A DNA stretch of 64,000 bases from Microbacterium sp. zg-B96 (GTDB lineage Bacteria; Actinomycetota; Actinomycetes; Actinomycetales; Microbacteriaceae), in assembly GCF_030246865.1 (NCBI RefSeq), contig NZ_CP126738.1:2790001-2854000 (forward strand), read 5' to 3'. A model generated the notes under the pieces. That model searched no databases. It was not told the origin of the DNA and saw only the letters and a list, made by a program, of their open reading frames with translations. A program made the translations under genes and the position numbers. Positions 32,695 through 42,500 of the stretch are shown piece after piece. Within the stretch, counting starts at the first letter, position 1. The number at the start of each line of letters is the position of its first letter.

Positions 32695-34197
32695 TCAGAT
32701 CCCCTGCGCCAACCGGTAGTACGCGGCGTTCCAACGCAGTTCCTTCTGGAACCCGCGCACCGTGGTGTCCTGGTCGATCACGAGCAGTTCGGTCTTCGCG
32801 ATCTCGGCGAAGTCCTGGAACACCTCGATGCCCACCGCGGTGGTCATGACGGTGTGGTGTGCGGCCCCGGCGGCCAGCCAGCATCCGGCGCTCGTGGCGA
32901 AATCGGGGGCGGGCTTCCACACGGCCCGTCCCACCGGAAGGTTCGGCAGGTCGGGGGCTTCGACGTTCTCGACGACGTTCGCGACCAGGCGGAATCGGTC
33001 GCGCATGTCCGACAGCGCGACCACGACGGCGGGACCGGGGTCGGCGGTGAAGACCAGGCGCACCGGGTCCTGTTTGCCGCCGATGCCCAGCGCATGCACT
33101 TCGAGGCGCGGCTTGGCGGTCGTCAGCGACGGCGAGACCTCGAGCATGTGGGCACCGAGGATCTTCTCGTCGCCCGCCACGAGGTCGTAGGTGTAGTCCT
33201 CCATGAGGCTGGCACCACCGGGCAGGCCCGAGCCCATGACGTTCGCGGCGCGCACCAGGATCGCCGTCTTCCAGTCGCCCTCGGCGCCGAAGCCGTACCC
33301 CTCGGCCATGAGGCGCTGCACCGCGAGCCCCGGCAGCTGCGTGAGCGCACCGAGGTCCTCGAAGCTCGTCGTGAAGGCGCCGAAGCCACCCTCCTCGAGG
33401 AACGACCGCAGGCCGATCTCGATGGCGGCGCCGTCGCGCAACGACTGGTGGCGATCGGCGCCGGGGTGGAGTTCCTCGGCGACGTCGTACAGGTCGAGGT
33501 ACTCCGCCACGAGGGCGTCGATCTGGTCGTCGGTCGCGTTCGCGACGGCATCCGCCAGTTCATTCACGCCCCACGTGTTCACCTGCACGCCGAAGCGCAG
33601 TTCGGCCTCGGTCTTGTCGCCCTCGGTGACGGCGACGAAGCGCATGTTGTCGCCGAAGCGGGCGAGCTTGAGGGTGCGGACGGCCTGCCAGCCGGCGGCG
33701 GCGCGCTGCCACTGCTCGATCTGCTCGAGCACGATCGGGTTTGACACGTGGCCGACGACGGTCTTGCGGGCGACGTTCAGCCGCGTCTGGATGTACCCGA
33801 ACTCGCGGTCGCCGTGGGCGGCCTGGTTGAGGTTCATGAAGTCGAAGTCGATGTCATCCCACGGCAGCTCGACGTTCGCCTGCGTGTGCAGATGCAGCAG
33901 CGGTTTCTGCAGCGCGTCCAGGCCCCCGATCCACATCTTGGCGGGGCTGAAGGTGTGCATCCACGCGATAACGCCGATGACGTCGTCGCGGCCGTTGACC
34001 TCGAGGGCAAGGCGGCGGATGCTGTCGGCATCCTTCAGCACGGGCTTCCACACCACGCGCACCGGAAGAGCGGACATGCCGTCGACGACGGCCTGCGACT
34101 GCTCGGCCACCTGGCGCAGGGTCTCTTCGCCGTACAGGTTCTGGCTGCCGGTGACGAACCAGACCTCGTAGCCGTCGAGGGAAGTGGAAAGGGGCAT
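32695..34197 (-). CDS. araA: L-arabinose isomerase
   Basis: 500 residues, the normal length. It converts L-arabinose to L-ribulose in the cytoplasm. Family landmarks: [18 protein letters not shown] at the N-terminus, [19 protein letters not shown] near residue 85, and the four metal/catalytic positions as Glu in [10 protein letters not shown], Glu in LMEDYTYDL, His in GAHMLEV and His in [19 protein letters not shown] precedes the ATG. It lies 21 bases after araB. The enzyme also accepts D-galactose in many bacteria. Confidence 0.97.
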   Translation of the reverse strand: MPLSTSLDGYEVWFVTGSQNLYGEETLRQVAEQSQAVVDGMSALPVRVVWKPVLKDADSIRRLALEVNGRDDVIGVIAWMHTFSPAKMWIGGLDALQKPLLHLHTQANVELPWDDIDFDFMNLNQAAHGDREFGYIQTRLNVARKTVVGHVSNPIVLEQIEQWQRAAAGWQAVRTLKLARFGDNMRFVAVTEGDKTEAELRFGVQVNTWGVNELADAVANATDDQIDALVAEYLDLYDVAEELHPGADRHQSLRDGAAIEIGLRSFLEEGGFGAFTTSFEDLGALTQLPGLAVQRLMAEGYGFGAEGDWKTAILVRAANVMGSGLPGGASLMEDYTYDLVAGDEKILGAHMLEVSPSLTTAKPRLEVHALGIGGKQDPVRLVFTADPGPAVVVALSDMRDRFRLVANVVENVEAPDLPNLPVGRAVWKPAPDFATSAGCWLAAGAAHHTVMTTAVGIEVFQDFAEIAKTELLVIDQDTTVRGFQKELRWNAAYYRLAQGI

Positions 34198-34218
34198 GGC
34201 AGTTCCTTCGCTAGCGGT

Positions 34219-35823
34219 TCAGAGTGCGGCCACGGCGGCGGCTTCGACAGCCAGGCCGGCGCGGTAACGATCGAGGTACGTCGCGAATCCGGCGACGTCT
34301 TCGGGGCGGGGCTCGGCGACGTCGATATCGGCGTCGGCGAACACATGAGAGTCGAGGTAGGTGGCCAGGTCGGTGTCTTCTGCGCGGCTCAGGTAGGCCG
34401 CCAGTACCGCGATTCCCCAGGCGCCGCCTTCGGCGGCGGTCTCGCCGACGGCGACCGGGGCGCCGAGCGCGCCGGCGAGGAAGCGCTGCGCCACGCCTGC
34501 GGTGCGGAACATGCCGCCGTGGGCGAACATGCGATCCAGCGCCACGCCTTCGTCCTCGAGCACGCGCATGCCCAGGGCGAGGGTGCCGAACACGCCGTAC
34601 AGCTGCGCGCGCATGGCGTTGGCGAGGGTGAAGGAGCTGTCGGGGGTGCGCACGAAGAGCGGGCGGCCCTCGGCAAGACCGGCGATCGGCTCGCCGGCGA
34701 GGTGGTTGTAGGCGAGCAGTCCCCCGGCGTCGGGGTCGCCGGTGAGCGCCTCGCGGAACAGCGTCTCGTACACGGCGTCCATGTCGACGGGCTGACCCGA
34801 CGCCTCGGCGAAGCGGGCGAACATGCCCACCCAGGCGGCCAGTTCGCTGGCTCCGTTGTTGCAGTGCACCATCGCGACGGGGTCGCCGGCGGGCGTCGTG
34901 ACGAGGTCGAGTTCGTGGTGGGCGTGGCGCAGCGGGTGCTCGAGCACGACCATCGCGAAGATGCTCGTCCCGGCGCTGACGTTGCCGGTGCGGGGGGCGA
35001 CGGCGTTCGTGGCGACCATGCCGGTGCCGGCGTCGCCCTCCGGCGGGCACAGCGCGATGCCGGGGCGGAGGGTGCCGGTCGGGTCGAGCAGCGCGGCGCC
35101 GTCGGCGGTCAGCTCGCCCGCGGGAGTACCCGCGACGAGCACCTCCGGGAGGAGGGCGGCCAGATCCAGGCCGGTGCCGAGGCCGGCGAAGCGGTCGAGC
35201 AGGTCGCGGTCGTAATCGTGCGTGGCGGAGTCGATCGGGAACATGCCCGACGCGTCGCCGACGCCCAGTACGCGGCGGCCGGTGAGGCGCCAGTGGACGT
35301 AGCCGGCGAGGGTCGTGACGGAGTCGATGCGCGGCACGTGCGGCTCTTCATCGAGCACGGCCTGGTAGACGTGCGCGATCGACCAGCGGTGCGGGATGTT
35401 GACCTCGAACAGGTCGCTGAGCACGGCGACGGCGGGCCCGGTGTTGGTATTGCGCCAGGTGCGGAACGGCACCAGCAGGTCGCCCGCGGCGTCGAACGCG
35501 AGGTAGCCGTGCATCATCGCCGAAACGCCGATCGCGCCGAACGTGTCGGGGGTTACTCCGTACCGGGTCTGCACGTCGGCGACGAGGTCGGCGTACGCGG
35601 CCTGCAGCCCCGACCACACGTCGTCGAGGGAATAGGTCCACAGACGATCCTCGAACGTGTTCTCCCACGCGTGGCTGCCGACGGCGAGCACGTCGGTGGG
35701 GGTCTCCCCGATGAGGCACGCCTTGATGCGCGTCGAGCCGAGTTCGATGCCGAGCGAGGTGCGTCCGGCGCGGATCGCCTCGCCGATCGCGGCGTCGCGG
35801 GTGGCGGTGGGCGTGATGCTCAC
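34219..35823 (-). CDS. araB: ribulokinase
   Basis: 534 residues, FGGY carbohydrate kinase. The N-terminal phosphate-1 motif is LGIELGSTRIKACLIG near residue 23. The second-domain ATP motifs include NVSAGTSIFAMVV near 285 and GGMFRTAGVAQRFLAGALGAPV near 440. It phosphorylates L-ribulose to L-ribulose 5-phosphate. The GTG at 35821-35823 is chosen for GGAGGATCC directly before it. First gene of araB-araA-galM, with a promoter overlapped by a perfect palindrome. The next pathway enzyme, AraD, is not in the window. Confidence 0.92.
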   Translation of the reverse strand: MSITPTATRDAAIGEAIRAGRTSLGIELGSTRIKACLIGETPTDVLAVGSHAWENTFEDRLWTYSLDDVWSGLQAAYADLVADVQTRYGVTPDTFGAIGVSAMMHGYLAFDAAGDLLVPFRTWRNTNTGPAVAVLSDLFEVNIPHRWSIAHVYQAVLDEEPHVPRIDSVTTLAGYVHWRLTGRRVLGVGDASGMFPIDSATHDYDRDLLDRFAGLGTGLDLAALLPEVLVAGTPAGELTADGAALLDPTGTLRPGIALCPPEGDAGTGMVATNAVAPRTGNVSAGTSIFAMVVLEHPLRHAHHELDLVTTPAGDPVAMVHCNNGASELAAWVGMFARFAEASGQPVDMDAVYETLFREALTGDPDAGGLLAYNHLAGEPIAGLAEGRPLFVRTPDSSFTLANAMRAQLYGVFGTLALGMRVLEDEGVALDRMFAHGGMFRTAGVAQRFLAGALGAPVAVGETAAEGGAWGIAVLAAYLSRAEDTDLATYLDSHVFADADIDVAEPRPEDVAGFATYLDRYRAGLAVEAAAVAAL

Positions 35824-35848
35824 GGATCCTCCATTGGTGTCTGCGTCG

Positions 35849-35877
35849 ATGTTACCGGTAACAGGGATCGGTGTCAC
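35849..35877 (-). promoter_or_regulatory. araB promoter with overlapping LacI-type operator
   Basis: On the minus strand GTGACA (35877-35872), 17 bases and TAACAT (35854-35849). The perfect 14-bp palindrome TGTTACCGGTAACA (35850-35863) covers the -10 region, so a repressor, most likely the LacI protein encoded just upstream (35874-36866), would block transcription. The -35 box overlaps the stop codon of that regulator. Confidence 0.78.
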
Positions 35878-36866
35878 GAGCGGGGCGGGGCGGTGGAGTC
35901 GCGGACGACGAGGGTCGGCGGCACTGGGGCATCCGGAGCCTCCAGACCCAGCACGTCCCCGATGCAGCGACGCGCTTCGCCGACGATATCCAGGCGCACG
36001 GTGGTCAGGGCGGGCCGGTAGTACGCGGCATCCGGGTTGTCGTCGAAGCCCGTGACGCTGACGTCGGTCGGAACGTCGACACCGAGCGCGGCGAGGCCCG
36101 CGATCAGACCCAGTGCCATCTGGTCGTTCGCGACGACGACCGCCGTCGGCCCGCCCGGTGCGCGCACGGCTGCGGCGACCTCGGCGGCGCGGGCCGCACC
36201 GGCCGCGGCCGACCAGTCGCCCTCCCACCGCGGTCCGGGCTCGACCCCGGCCGCCGCGAGAGCGGCCCGCACGCCGGCATCGCGGGCGGCGGCCTCGCGC
36301 CAGTCGGCGGGGCCGGCGAGGTGGGCGATGCGCATGTGCCCGAGGTCGACGAGGTGACGCACCGCCGCTGCCGCTCCCTCGCGCTGACGGTCGGCACCCG
36401 GCCCGCCGTGCAGTTCCGCGACGGGCAGCCCCAGCTCCGCAAGGGTCTCCAGGGTGCGCTTGTGCGGAGCGACCACGACGATGCCGTCGACCCCCTGCGC
36501 GAGCAGGTGCTCCGCGGCGGCGGCGACGGATGCCGCGTCGGCGGCGTCCGCGTAGGCGGTGGCGATCCAGCGGCCGGCCGTGCGCGCCGAGGTCTCCAGC
36601 GCTGCGATGCCGACGGCGGGACCGTAGAGCGTGGCATCCGAGGCGATGACCCCGAGTGTGCGGGTCGTGGCGGTGCCGAGCGAGCGGGCCGCGTTGTTCA
36701 CGCGGTAGCCCAGCGCCGCCATCGCGTCGAGCACGCGGCGGCGCGTCTCGACGCGGATGTGCGGGTGGTCGTTGAGCACGCGCGACACCGTCTGGGGCGA
36801 CACCCCCGCCAGTGCGGCGACGTCGCGCACGCCCACCTTGGTGCGGGGAACGGCGGGGTCGGGCAT
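35874..36866 (-). CDS. LacI family regulator, likely of L-arabinose genes
   Basis: 330 residues. The N-terminal helix-turn-helix reads VGVRDVAALAGVSPQTVSRVLNDHPHIRVETRRRVLDAMAALGY (residues ~10-55), followed by a hinge helix NNAARSLGTATT and a periplasmic-binding-protein-like effector domain ending with the usual VTGFDDNPDAAYYRPALTTV. It lies between the sugar ABC genes and araB, and its 3' end abuts the palindromic araB operator, so autoregulated control of araBA is likely. The effector is presumably L-arabinose or an oligosaccharide (inference). Confidence 0.9.
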   Translation of the reverse strand: MPDPAVPRTKVGVRDVAALAGVSPQTVSRVLNDHPHIRVETRRRVLDAMAALGYRVNNAARSLGTATTRTLGVIASDATLYGPAVGIAALETSARTAGRWIATAYADAADAASVAAAAEHLLAQGVDGIVVVAPHKRTLETLAELGLPVAELHGGPGADRQREGAAAAVRHLVDLGHMRIAHLAGPADWREAAARDAGVRAALAAAGVEPGPRWEGDWSAAAGAARAAEVAAAVRAPGGPTAVVVANDQMALGLIAGLAALGVDVPTDVSVTGFDDNPDAAYYRPALTTVRLDIVGEARRCIGDVLGLEAPDAPVPPTLVVRDSTAPPRS

Positions 36867-36897
36867 GCCGCTCAGGCTAGCGCGCGATGCTGTCTCC

Positions 36898-37824
36898 TCA
36901 TCCCTTGACCCCTCCCGTTCCGAGTCCGGACTGCCAGTAGCGCTGCAGGAAAAGGAACGCGATCACCAGGGGCAGGATCGACACGAACGAACCGGTGATG
37001 ACGGTCGAGAACACCGCCTGCGATCCACCGCCCGCCGACGCCGCCGCCTGCAGTTGCGCAAGTCCCACCGTGATCGGGTACAGCTCCGACGTGTTGAGCA
37101 TGATCAGCGGCAGGAAGTAGTTGTTCCAGGTCCCCACGAGCGAGAACAGGAACACCGTCACCAGGCCTGGCCCCAGCAGTCGCAACCCGACCTGCCAGAA
37201 GATGCGGAACTCCCCCGCGCCGTCCACCCGAGCCGCCTCGATGAGACTGTCGGGGATCGAATCGGCGGCGTAGACACGCATCAGGTACACCCCGAACGGG
37301 CTCACCAGCGACGGGATGATGATCGCCCACGGGGTATCCGTCAGGCCCGCCCGGGCGAACAGGAGGTAGGTCGGCAGGGCGAGTGCGGTCACCGGGATCA
37401 TGACCGCGCCGAGCGTCACGGAGAACAGCGCCCGGCGGCCCGGGAACTCGTACTTCGCGAACGCGTAGCCGGCCATCGCCGACAACAGCGTGGCCCCGAC
37501 GGCCGAGACGACCGCGTAGACCACCGTGTTGAGCATCCACCGGGCGAACAGCCCGCCGCGCACCGTGAACAGCTCGACCAGATTGTCCCAGAGCGAGAAC
37601 TCCGGGGCGAACCACAGGCCGAACGTCGCGAACAGCGCGGAGGTGTCCTTGGTGGATGCCACCATCAGCCACCACAGCGGCAGGATGAAGTACAACGCGC
37701 ACAGCCACAGCAGTACGGTCAGCAGCCAGCTGCGCCGCTTCTCCGGCACATACCGGCGCAGCGCGCGTCGCCCGCCGCGAGCGGGTCGGCCGGTGACGAC
37801 GGCCCTGGTGTCGAGCGTGGTCAT
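36898..37824 (-). CDS. carbohydrate ABC transporter permease (MalG-type)
   Basis: 308 residues with six membrane spans. The EAA loop that contacts the ATPase is DSLIEAARVDGAGEFRIFWQVGLRLLGPG near residues 200-225. The N-terminal region RSWLLTVLLWLCALYFILPLWWLMVAS is typical of the CUT1 family. It pairs with the upstream permease, whose stop it overlaps by four bases, and with the solute-binding protein. No ATPase gene is nearby; such systems usually borrow a shared MsiK-type ATPase in actinobacteria. Confidence 0.92.
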   Translation of the reverse strand: MTTLDTRAVVTGRPARGGRRALRRYVPEKRRSWLLTVLLWLCALYFILPLWWLMVASTKDTSALFATFGLWFAPEFSLWDNLVELFTVRGGLFARWMLNTVVYAVVSAVGATLLSAMAGYAFAKYEFPGRRALFSVTLGAVMIPVTALALPTYLLFARAGLTDTPWAIIIPSLVSPFGVYLMRVYAADSIPDSLIEAARVDGAGEFRIFWQVGLRLLGPGLVTVFLFSLVGTWNNYFLPLIMLNTSELYPITVGLAQLQAAASAGGGSQAVFSTVITGSFVSILPLVIAFLFLQRYWQSGLGTGGVKG

Positions 37825-38792
37825 CGCAGCCCCTTTCGATCGCGGCGCTCACGGCGCTGCTCGCCCAACTGCACGACGTAGGACACCACGGCGATCAGCA
37901 GCCCCAGCAGGAATGCGATCGCGGCGGCGTAGTTGAGCTCGCGGTTGATGAACGCGAGGTTGTAGGCGTAGTAGTTCGGCGTGAACGAGTTGGTGATGGC
38001 ATCCGGAGCGATCGCATTGAGCAGGCTCGGCTCGTTGAACAGCTGGAACGAGCCGATGATCGAGAAGATCACCGTCAGCAGGATCGCCGGGCGGATCGAG
38101 GGGATCTTGATGCTCCACGCGATGCGGAACTGACCGGCACCCTCGATCTCGGCTGCTTCGTACAGCTCCATCGGAATCGCCCGGAGAGCGGCGTACATGA
38201 TGATCATGTTGTAGCCGATGAACTCCCAGGTGACGATGTTCATCATCGAGCCGAGGATGCTGCCCGGCGAGAGGAAATCCGGAGTCCCCCAGCCGATGCC
38301 CCGCGCGATCTGCGCGAGCGGACCGAAGTCGGGGCCGTAAAGGTAGCCCCACATGAGCGTCGCGATCACCGCCGGCACCGCGTACGGCATGAAGATCAGC
38401 AGCCGGATGGTGCGCGATCCCCGAGCCCGGCCGGTGTCCAGCGCGAGCGCGAGGAACAGTGCGAGCCCCAGCATGATCGGCACTTGGATGACCAAGAACA
38501 GCGCCACGCGACCGAGGCCGCCCCAGAAGTTGGGGTCGGCGAACGCGCGGGTGTAGTTGGCCAGGCCGGCGAACTGCTCGCCGCCGATGAGCCTGCTCTC
38601 GAAGAAGCTGAGGTACCCGGCGTAGACCAGCGGAGCCACGAGCATCGTGAGGAAGACGGCGAAGAACGGAAGGATGAACAGATACGCCGCGCGATGCTGG
38701 CGGCGGGTGGCGGCGTTGCGGCGCCGCGGCGGCATGGGTGCGGCGCGACGCGGCGGCGCGTCGGCGACGGTGGCGCTGTGGGAGTGCGACAT
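37821..38792 (-). CDS. carbohydrate ABC transporter permease (MalF-type)
   Basis: 323 residues with a hydrophilic, Arg- and Pro-rich N-terminus of ~35 residues and six spans. First span RAAYLFILPFFAVFLTMLVAPLVYAGYLSF, EAA loop ELYEAAEIEGAGQFRIAWSIKIPSIRPA near residues 225-250. CUT1-type sugar importer subunit. AAGGAGCAGCA precedes the ATG at 38792. Downstream of the binding protein and coupled to the second permease. Confidence 0.92.
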   Translation of the reverse strand: MSHSHSATVADAPPRRAAPMPPRRRNAATRRQHRAAYLFILPFFAVFLTMLVAPLVYAGYLSFFESRLIGGEQFAGLANYTRAFADPNFWGGLGRVALFLVIQVPIMLGLALFLALALDTGRARGSRTIRLLIFMPYAVPAVIATLMWGYLYGPDFGPLAQIARGIGWGTPDFLSPGSILGSMMNIVTWEFIGYNMIIMYAALRAIPMELYEAAEIEGAGQFRIAWSIKIPSIRPAILLTVIFSIIGSFQLFNEPSLLNAIAPDAITNSFTPNYYAYNLAFINRELNYAAAIAFLLGLLIAVVSYVVQLGEQRRERRDRKGLR

Positions 38793-38862
38793 TGCTGCTC
38801 CTTGAAGTTGTGTGAGGGGGCCGGGGCCGGTCGCGATGGTGCGACCGGGCCCCGCCCGTGGC

Positions 38863-40215
38863 TCACTCGACGGTGAAGCCCTGGTCCTCGGCGTAGGAGA
38901 CGAGCTGGTCCTGCCAGGCATCCAGCGCAGCGGCGATGTCACCCTTGGCGGCGATCTGGGTGCCCATGGTCTCCTCGTAACTGGAGTAGACGTAGTCCAT
39001 GAACGGCAGCCACTGGAAGTCGGTGTCGACCGTCTCCGAGATCTCGGCGAACAGCTTGTTGACCTCCTGTCCGCCGTAGAACTCCGACTTCAGGTCGACG
39101 AACGCCGGATCCTCCAGCACGGACACCTGCGGCGGGAACAGGAACTGCTCCGTGGCCAGGCTCATCGCCGATTCCTGGTCGTGGTTGATGAACTCGGCCA
39201 GCACGTAGGCGGCGATGGGGTTCTCGCTCGTGGCGAGCACCGCGTCGGAGGACCCGCCCCAGTTGCCCGAGACGTTCTCTCCTTCTTCCCATTGCGGCAA
39301 CGGCGCGGCGCGCCACAAACCCGACGTGCCCTCTGCGGTGCCCTGCAGGAACACCGGACCCCACGCGGCGGTGAGCCAGCCGGCGTACTTGCCGTTGGCC
39401 AGGCCCTGGTACCACTCGTCGTTGAAGTCGACGTCGGTGGAGATCAGGTCGGCTTGGATCAGTTGGGTCCAGTAGTCGGCCACCGCCTTCGCCTCGTCGC
39501 TGTTGACATCGATCGTGACGGTCTCGGCACCGTCGTAGCCGAAGGGTTTGACGCCCGCCTGCCAGAAGAAGCCGATCATCTGGCCGGCCTGTGTGGCACC
39601 GAGGTTGGAGATGTACGAGCCGGTGGCTTCCTTCACCGCCTGCGCCGCCTGCGCGTACTCCTCCCACGTCGCGGGCGGCTCGGTGATCCCCGCCGTCGCG
39701 AGGATGTCCTCACGGTAGAGATTGCCCATCGGCCCGACGTCCTGCGGGATCGCCCACACCGCCTCGTCGGGTGAGACCTGGTTCCACGCCCACTCCACAT
39801 AGTCGTCGGAGATGTCGTCCGCGCCGTATGGGGCAAGATCCAGCAGCGACTCGCTCAGCACGAAAGAGGGGATGTACTGGTACTCGACCTGCGCGACGTC
39901 GGGCGCACCTTCGCCTGCTTCGATGGCGCTGCGCAGCTTCTGGTAGTGCGGCAGCCCCTGCCCGACGTTTTCCACCGTGACGTCGATCTCTGGGTAGGTC
40001 TCCTCGAACATCGCCACCTGCTGGTCGATGTCGGGCACCCAGGTCCAGAAGGTCAGTTCGGTCGGCGTCTCCATCGCCGCATCGATGTCCTCCTGCGTGA
40101 TCTCACCCTGCGCTTCCCCGCCGCCACCGGTTCCGCCCGTGCAGCCGGTTAGCACCAGCCCCAGCACGGCGGTTCCGCCGAGCAGCACCACTGCTGTACT
40201 CCGCGACTTCCTCAT
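38863..40215 (-). CDS. extracellular sugar-binding lipoprotein (CUT1 family)
   Basis: 450 residues with a lipoprotein signal peptide (lipobox LTGC at residues 22-25) and a Gly-rich linker. The mature part has the family motif TELTFWTWVPDIDQQVAMFEETYPEIDVTVENVG near 55-85 and KYAGWLTAAWGPVFLQG, GNWGGSSDAVLATSENP further on. It captures an oligosaccharide, probably a galactoside or arabinoside given the GH42 and ara genes on either side. AGGAGGAACACC precedes the ATG. Same transcript direction as the GH42 gene, 43 bases upstream. Confidence 0.92.
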   Translation of the reverse strand: MRKSRSTAVVLLGGTAVLGLVLTGCTGGTGGGGEAQGEITQEDIDAAMETPTELTFWTWVPDIDQQVAMFEETYPEIDVTVENVGQGLPHYQKLRSAIEAGEGAPDVAQVEYQYIPSFVLSESLLDLAPYGADDISDDYVEWAWNQVSPDEAVWAIPQDVGPMGNLYREDILATAGITEPPATWEEYAQAAQAVKEATGSYISNLGATQAGQMIGFFWQAGVKPFGYDGAETVTIDVNSDEAKAVADYWTQLIQADLISTDVDFNDEWYQGLANGKYAGWLTAAWGPVFLQGTAEGTSGLWRAAPLPQWEEGENVSGNWGGSSDAVLATSENPIAAYVLAEFINHDQESAMSLATEQFLFPPQVSVLEDPAFVDLKSEFYGGQEVNKLFAEISETVDTDFQWLPFMDYVYSSYEETMGTQIAAKGDIAAALDAWQDQLVSYAEDQGFTVE

Positions 40216-40258
40216 GGTGTTCCTCCTGTGATTGTCGGATCGTGTGATCCCTTGGTGC

Positions 40259-42358
40259 TCACCGCTCGAGGAAGGCCCTCGTCGACCAGGCCGGCAGTGA
40301 GACGTCGGTGCCGGCGGCGAGGGTGTCTCCGCTGACGGCGTCGGACACGGATGCCGCGAGCGTGACCGCCTGCGGCTCCCATCCCCAGTTGAAGATGAAC
40401 CAGGCGCGGCCGCCGTCAGGCAGCGTGCCCGACGAGACCGTGACCGGCAGTGCGCGCTCGGGCGCCAAGGCCTCGGCCACCGGCCGAGCGACCGCCCAGC
40501 GGACGAGGTCGGCGGCGAGCCGAGGCGACGGCACGGTGCCGACAACAGTGATGCGCCCACCGCCGTGCCCGTTGGTCGTGATCGCGGCGAAATCACCGAA
40601 ACGGGGGTGGTCGTACCGGGCGAGCACCTCTGCGTCGCCTGCGATCAGCCCGTCCGCCCAGCGCTGGGCCGCCCCGTCGGTCGTCTCGAACCCGCCGGCG
40701 CCGCGTACCGGGAGGTCGGATGCCAGGTTCGAGAACTCCTCGTAGCTGACCCCCGCGGCATCCGCCAGCCGGGCCGGCGCGACCTCCGTGCGTGCCCGCG
40801 CCTCCTGATCGCCGTAGCCGGTGCGGATCCCGACGATGAGGTGCCCGCCGGCGGCGGCGTATTCGCGCAGCAGGTCGAGGTCTTCATCCGATGCCGCATA
40901 CAGCGCGGGCGCCGCCAACACCGGCCAGCGCGCGGCAAGCTCCGCCGCACCCAGCGCGTGCGCCTGCGCGACGTGCAGCACGCGCGCCTGGGAACCGGCG
41001 TCGATGACCCCGCGGTGGAAGGCATCGAAGATGTGCTGGTACGACTGACGATCGGGCCCGCCATCGGCAGCGGCCAGCGGTGGGGCGAACTCGAAGGCGT
41101 ACCGGCTGTCGTTCGACCACAGCAACGCGACGTCGGCATCCGGTACGAAGCCGTCCAGCGCGTCGCCGATCGCCCGCAGCGCGGCGCCGATCTCCGACAC
41201 TTCGCGGTACACCCGACCGGGCCGCAGGCTGTGCGGCAGCACGCCGCCCCAGTAGGTCTCGGTGCCGTAGGGCAGGGTGTGCCAGTGCCAGTACTCGATC
41301 ATCGCCGCGCCCCGGGAGATCAGCGAGAACGCCACTTGCACCAGCTGGCCCGGGTAGGGCGGGAGGTTGAAATCCGCACCGCCGATGGACTGCGCGTCGG
41401 TCTCGGTGACCAGGAACCGGTCCTGCTTCGAGGAGTACAGGCGGTCGGCCTGCCGGAACAGGGCAGCCACCCCCGTCGACGACCACGGAGTGGCCGGCGG
41501 CAGGTCGAGCGTCGCGTCGAGGTGATCCTGCATCGCGTAATAGGGGTTGCCCGCCGTGACATCCAGCGCCGAGACCACCTTCTCGTCGTCGACGGCGGGG
41601 CGCGCATACGCGATGCAGGTCGTCACGAACTGCCCCGGGCGCGCATATTCGCGCACGATCCCCGCCTGCCATGCGATGAAGTCGGTCGTGAGCTCCGACT
41701 GGTAGCGCCGCCATGCCAGGTCGTACTGCGGCAGCGAGTTGCCGTCGGGCGTCCACAGCTCCGACCAATCAGCCAGCCGGTGCGACCAGTAGGTCAGTCC
41801 CCACTCGCGATTGAGGGTGTCGACATCGCCGTATACGGCCTGGAGCCAGCGCACGAAGCCCAGGAAGACGCCGCGGTTGTGGAACAGCAGCATGCCCGGC
41901 TCGTTGTCGACCTGGTACCCGATGACGGCCGGATGGTCGGCGTATCGCGCGACCACGGCGCGGATCACCCGCTCCGCGTGGAACCGGAAGGCGGGGTGCG
42001 AATAGTCGACCTCCTGACGAGACCCCCACGGCATCGGCTCACCGGTGCGGACCTCCGCGGCGATCTCGGGGTAGGCCGATTGCAGCCAGGGCGGCACCGC
42101 ATACGTCGGCGTGCCGAGGATCACCGAAATTCCCCGCTCGTGGGCTCCGTCCAGAACCGGCTGCAGCCACTCGAGGTCGAACTCGCCATCCCGCGGTTCC
42201 CACGTCGACCACACCGACTCACCCACGCGGATCACCGAGAACCCGGCATCCTTCATCAGATCGAGATCGGTCGCCGTGCGCTCGCTCTGGTGGTACTCGG
42301 CGTAGTAAGCGGCTCCGAAGAGGATGCCACTGGACTCGGGCCGCGGGTGGGAGGTCAT
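40259..42358 (-). CDS. beta-galactosidase, glycoside hydrolase family 42
   Basis: 699 residues, typical length. The TIM barrel starts GAAYYAEYHQSERTATDLDLMKDAGFSVIRVGESVWS. The acid/base Glu is in IGYQVDNEPGMLLFHN near residue 155 and the nucleophile Glu in DRFLVTETDAQSIGGA near 315. A Rossmann-like trimerisation domain (~400-620) and C-terminal beta-domain follow. No signal peptide. It releases galactose (or arabinose) from beta-galacto-oligosaccharides or arabinogalactan fragments imported by the ABC system downstream. Two palindromic operators precede it. Confidence 0.93.
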   Translation of the reverse strand: MTSHPRPESSGILFGAAYYAEYHQSERTATDLDLMKDAGFSVIRVGESVWSTWEPRDGEFDLEWLQPVLDGAHERGISVILGTPTYAVPPWLQSAYPEIAAEVRTGEPMPWGSRQEVDYSHPAFRFHAERVIRAVVARYADHPAVIGYQVDNEPGMLLFHNRGVFLGFVRWLQAVYGDVDTLNREWGLTYWSHRLADWSELWTPDGNSLPQYDLAWRRYQSELTTDFIAWQAGIVREYARPGQFVTTCIAYARPAVDDEKVVSALDVTAGNPYYAMQDHLDATLDLPPATPWSSTGVAALFRQADRLYSSKQDRFLVTETDAQSIGGADFNLPPYPGQLVQVAFSLISRGAAMIEYWHWHTLPYGTETYWGGVLPHSLRPGRVYREVSEIGAALRAIGDALDGFVPDADVALLWSNDSRYAFEFAPPLAAADGGPDRQSYQHIFDAFHRGVIDAGSQARVLHVAQAHALGAAELAARWPVLAAPALYAASDEDLDLLREYAAAGGHLIVGIRTGYGDQEARARTEVAPARLADAAGVSYEEFSNLASDLPVRGAGGFETTDGAAQRWADGLIAGDAEVLARYDHPRFGDFAAITTNGHGGGRITVVGTVPSPRLAADLVRWAVARPVAEALAPERALPVTVSSGTLPDGGRAWFIFNWGWEPQAVTLAASVSDAVSGDTLAAGTDVSLPAWSTRAFLER

Positions 42359-42400
42359 CTTCTCGGCTCCATCGTCGTATCCGGGGACGATGGACGTCGC

Positions 42401-42451
42401 ATGTTTTCGACAACATCGTCGGCTCGCGTCCTACTATGTTGCCGACAACAT
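42401..42451. promoter_or_regulatory. two LacI-type operators in the GH42/lacI divergent region
   Basis: ATGTTTTCGACAACAT (42401-42416) and ATGTTGCCGACAACAT (42436-42451) are 16-bp palindromes with one mismatched pair each, 35 bp apart centre to centre. They lie between the GH42 start (42358, minus) and the lacI-type gene (42501, plus), fitting a looped repressor controlling both. Confidence 0.85.
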
Positions 42452-42465
42452 CACCGCGTCAAGAG

Positions 42466-42471
42466 TAGGAT
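42466..42471 (+). promoter_or_regulatory. -10 box of the GH42-linked lacI gene
   Basis: TAGGAT would start transcription near 42478, directly downstream of the second operator. The GAGAGGA site at 42485-42491 precedes the ATG at 42501. Confidence 0.45.
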
Positions 42472-42500
42472 CGCGGGGCTACCCGAGAGGACATCGGCCA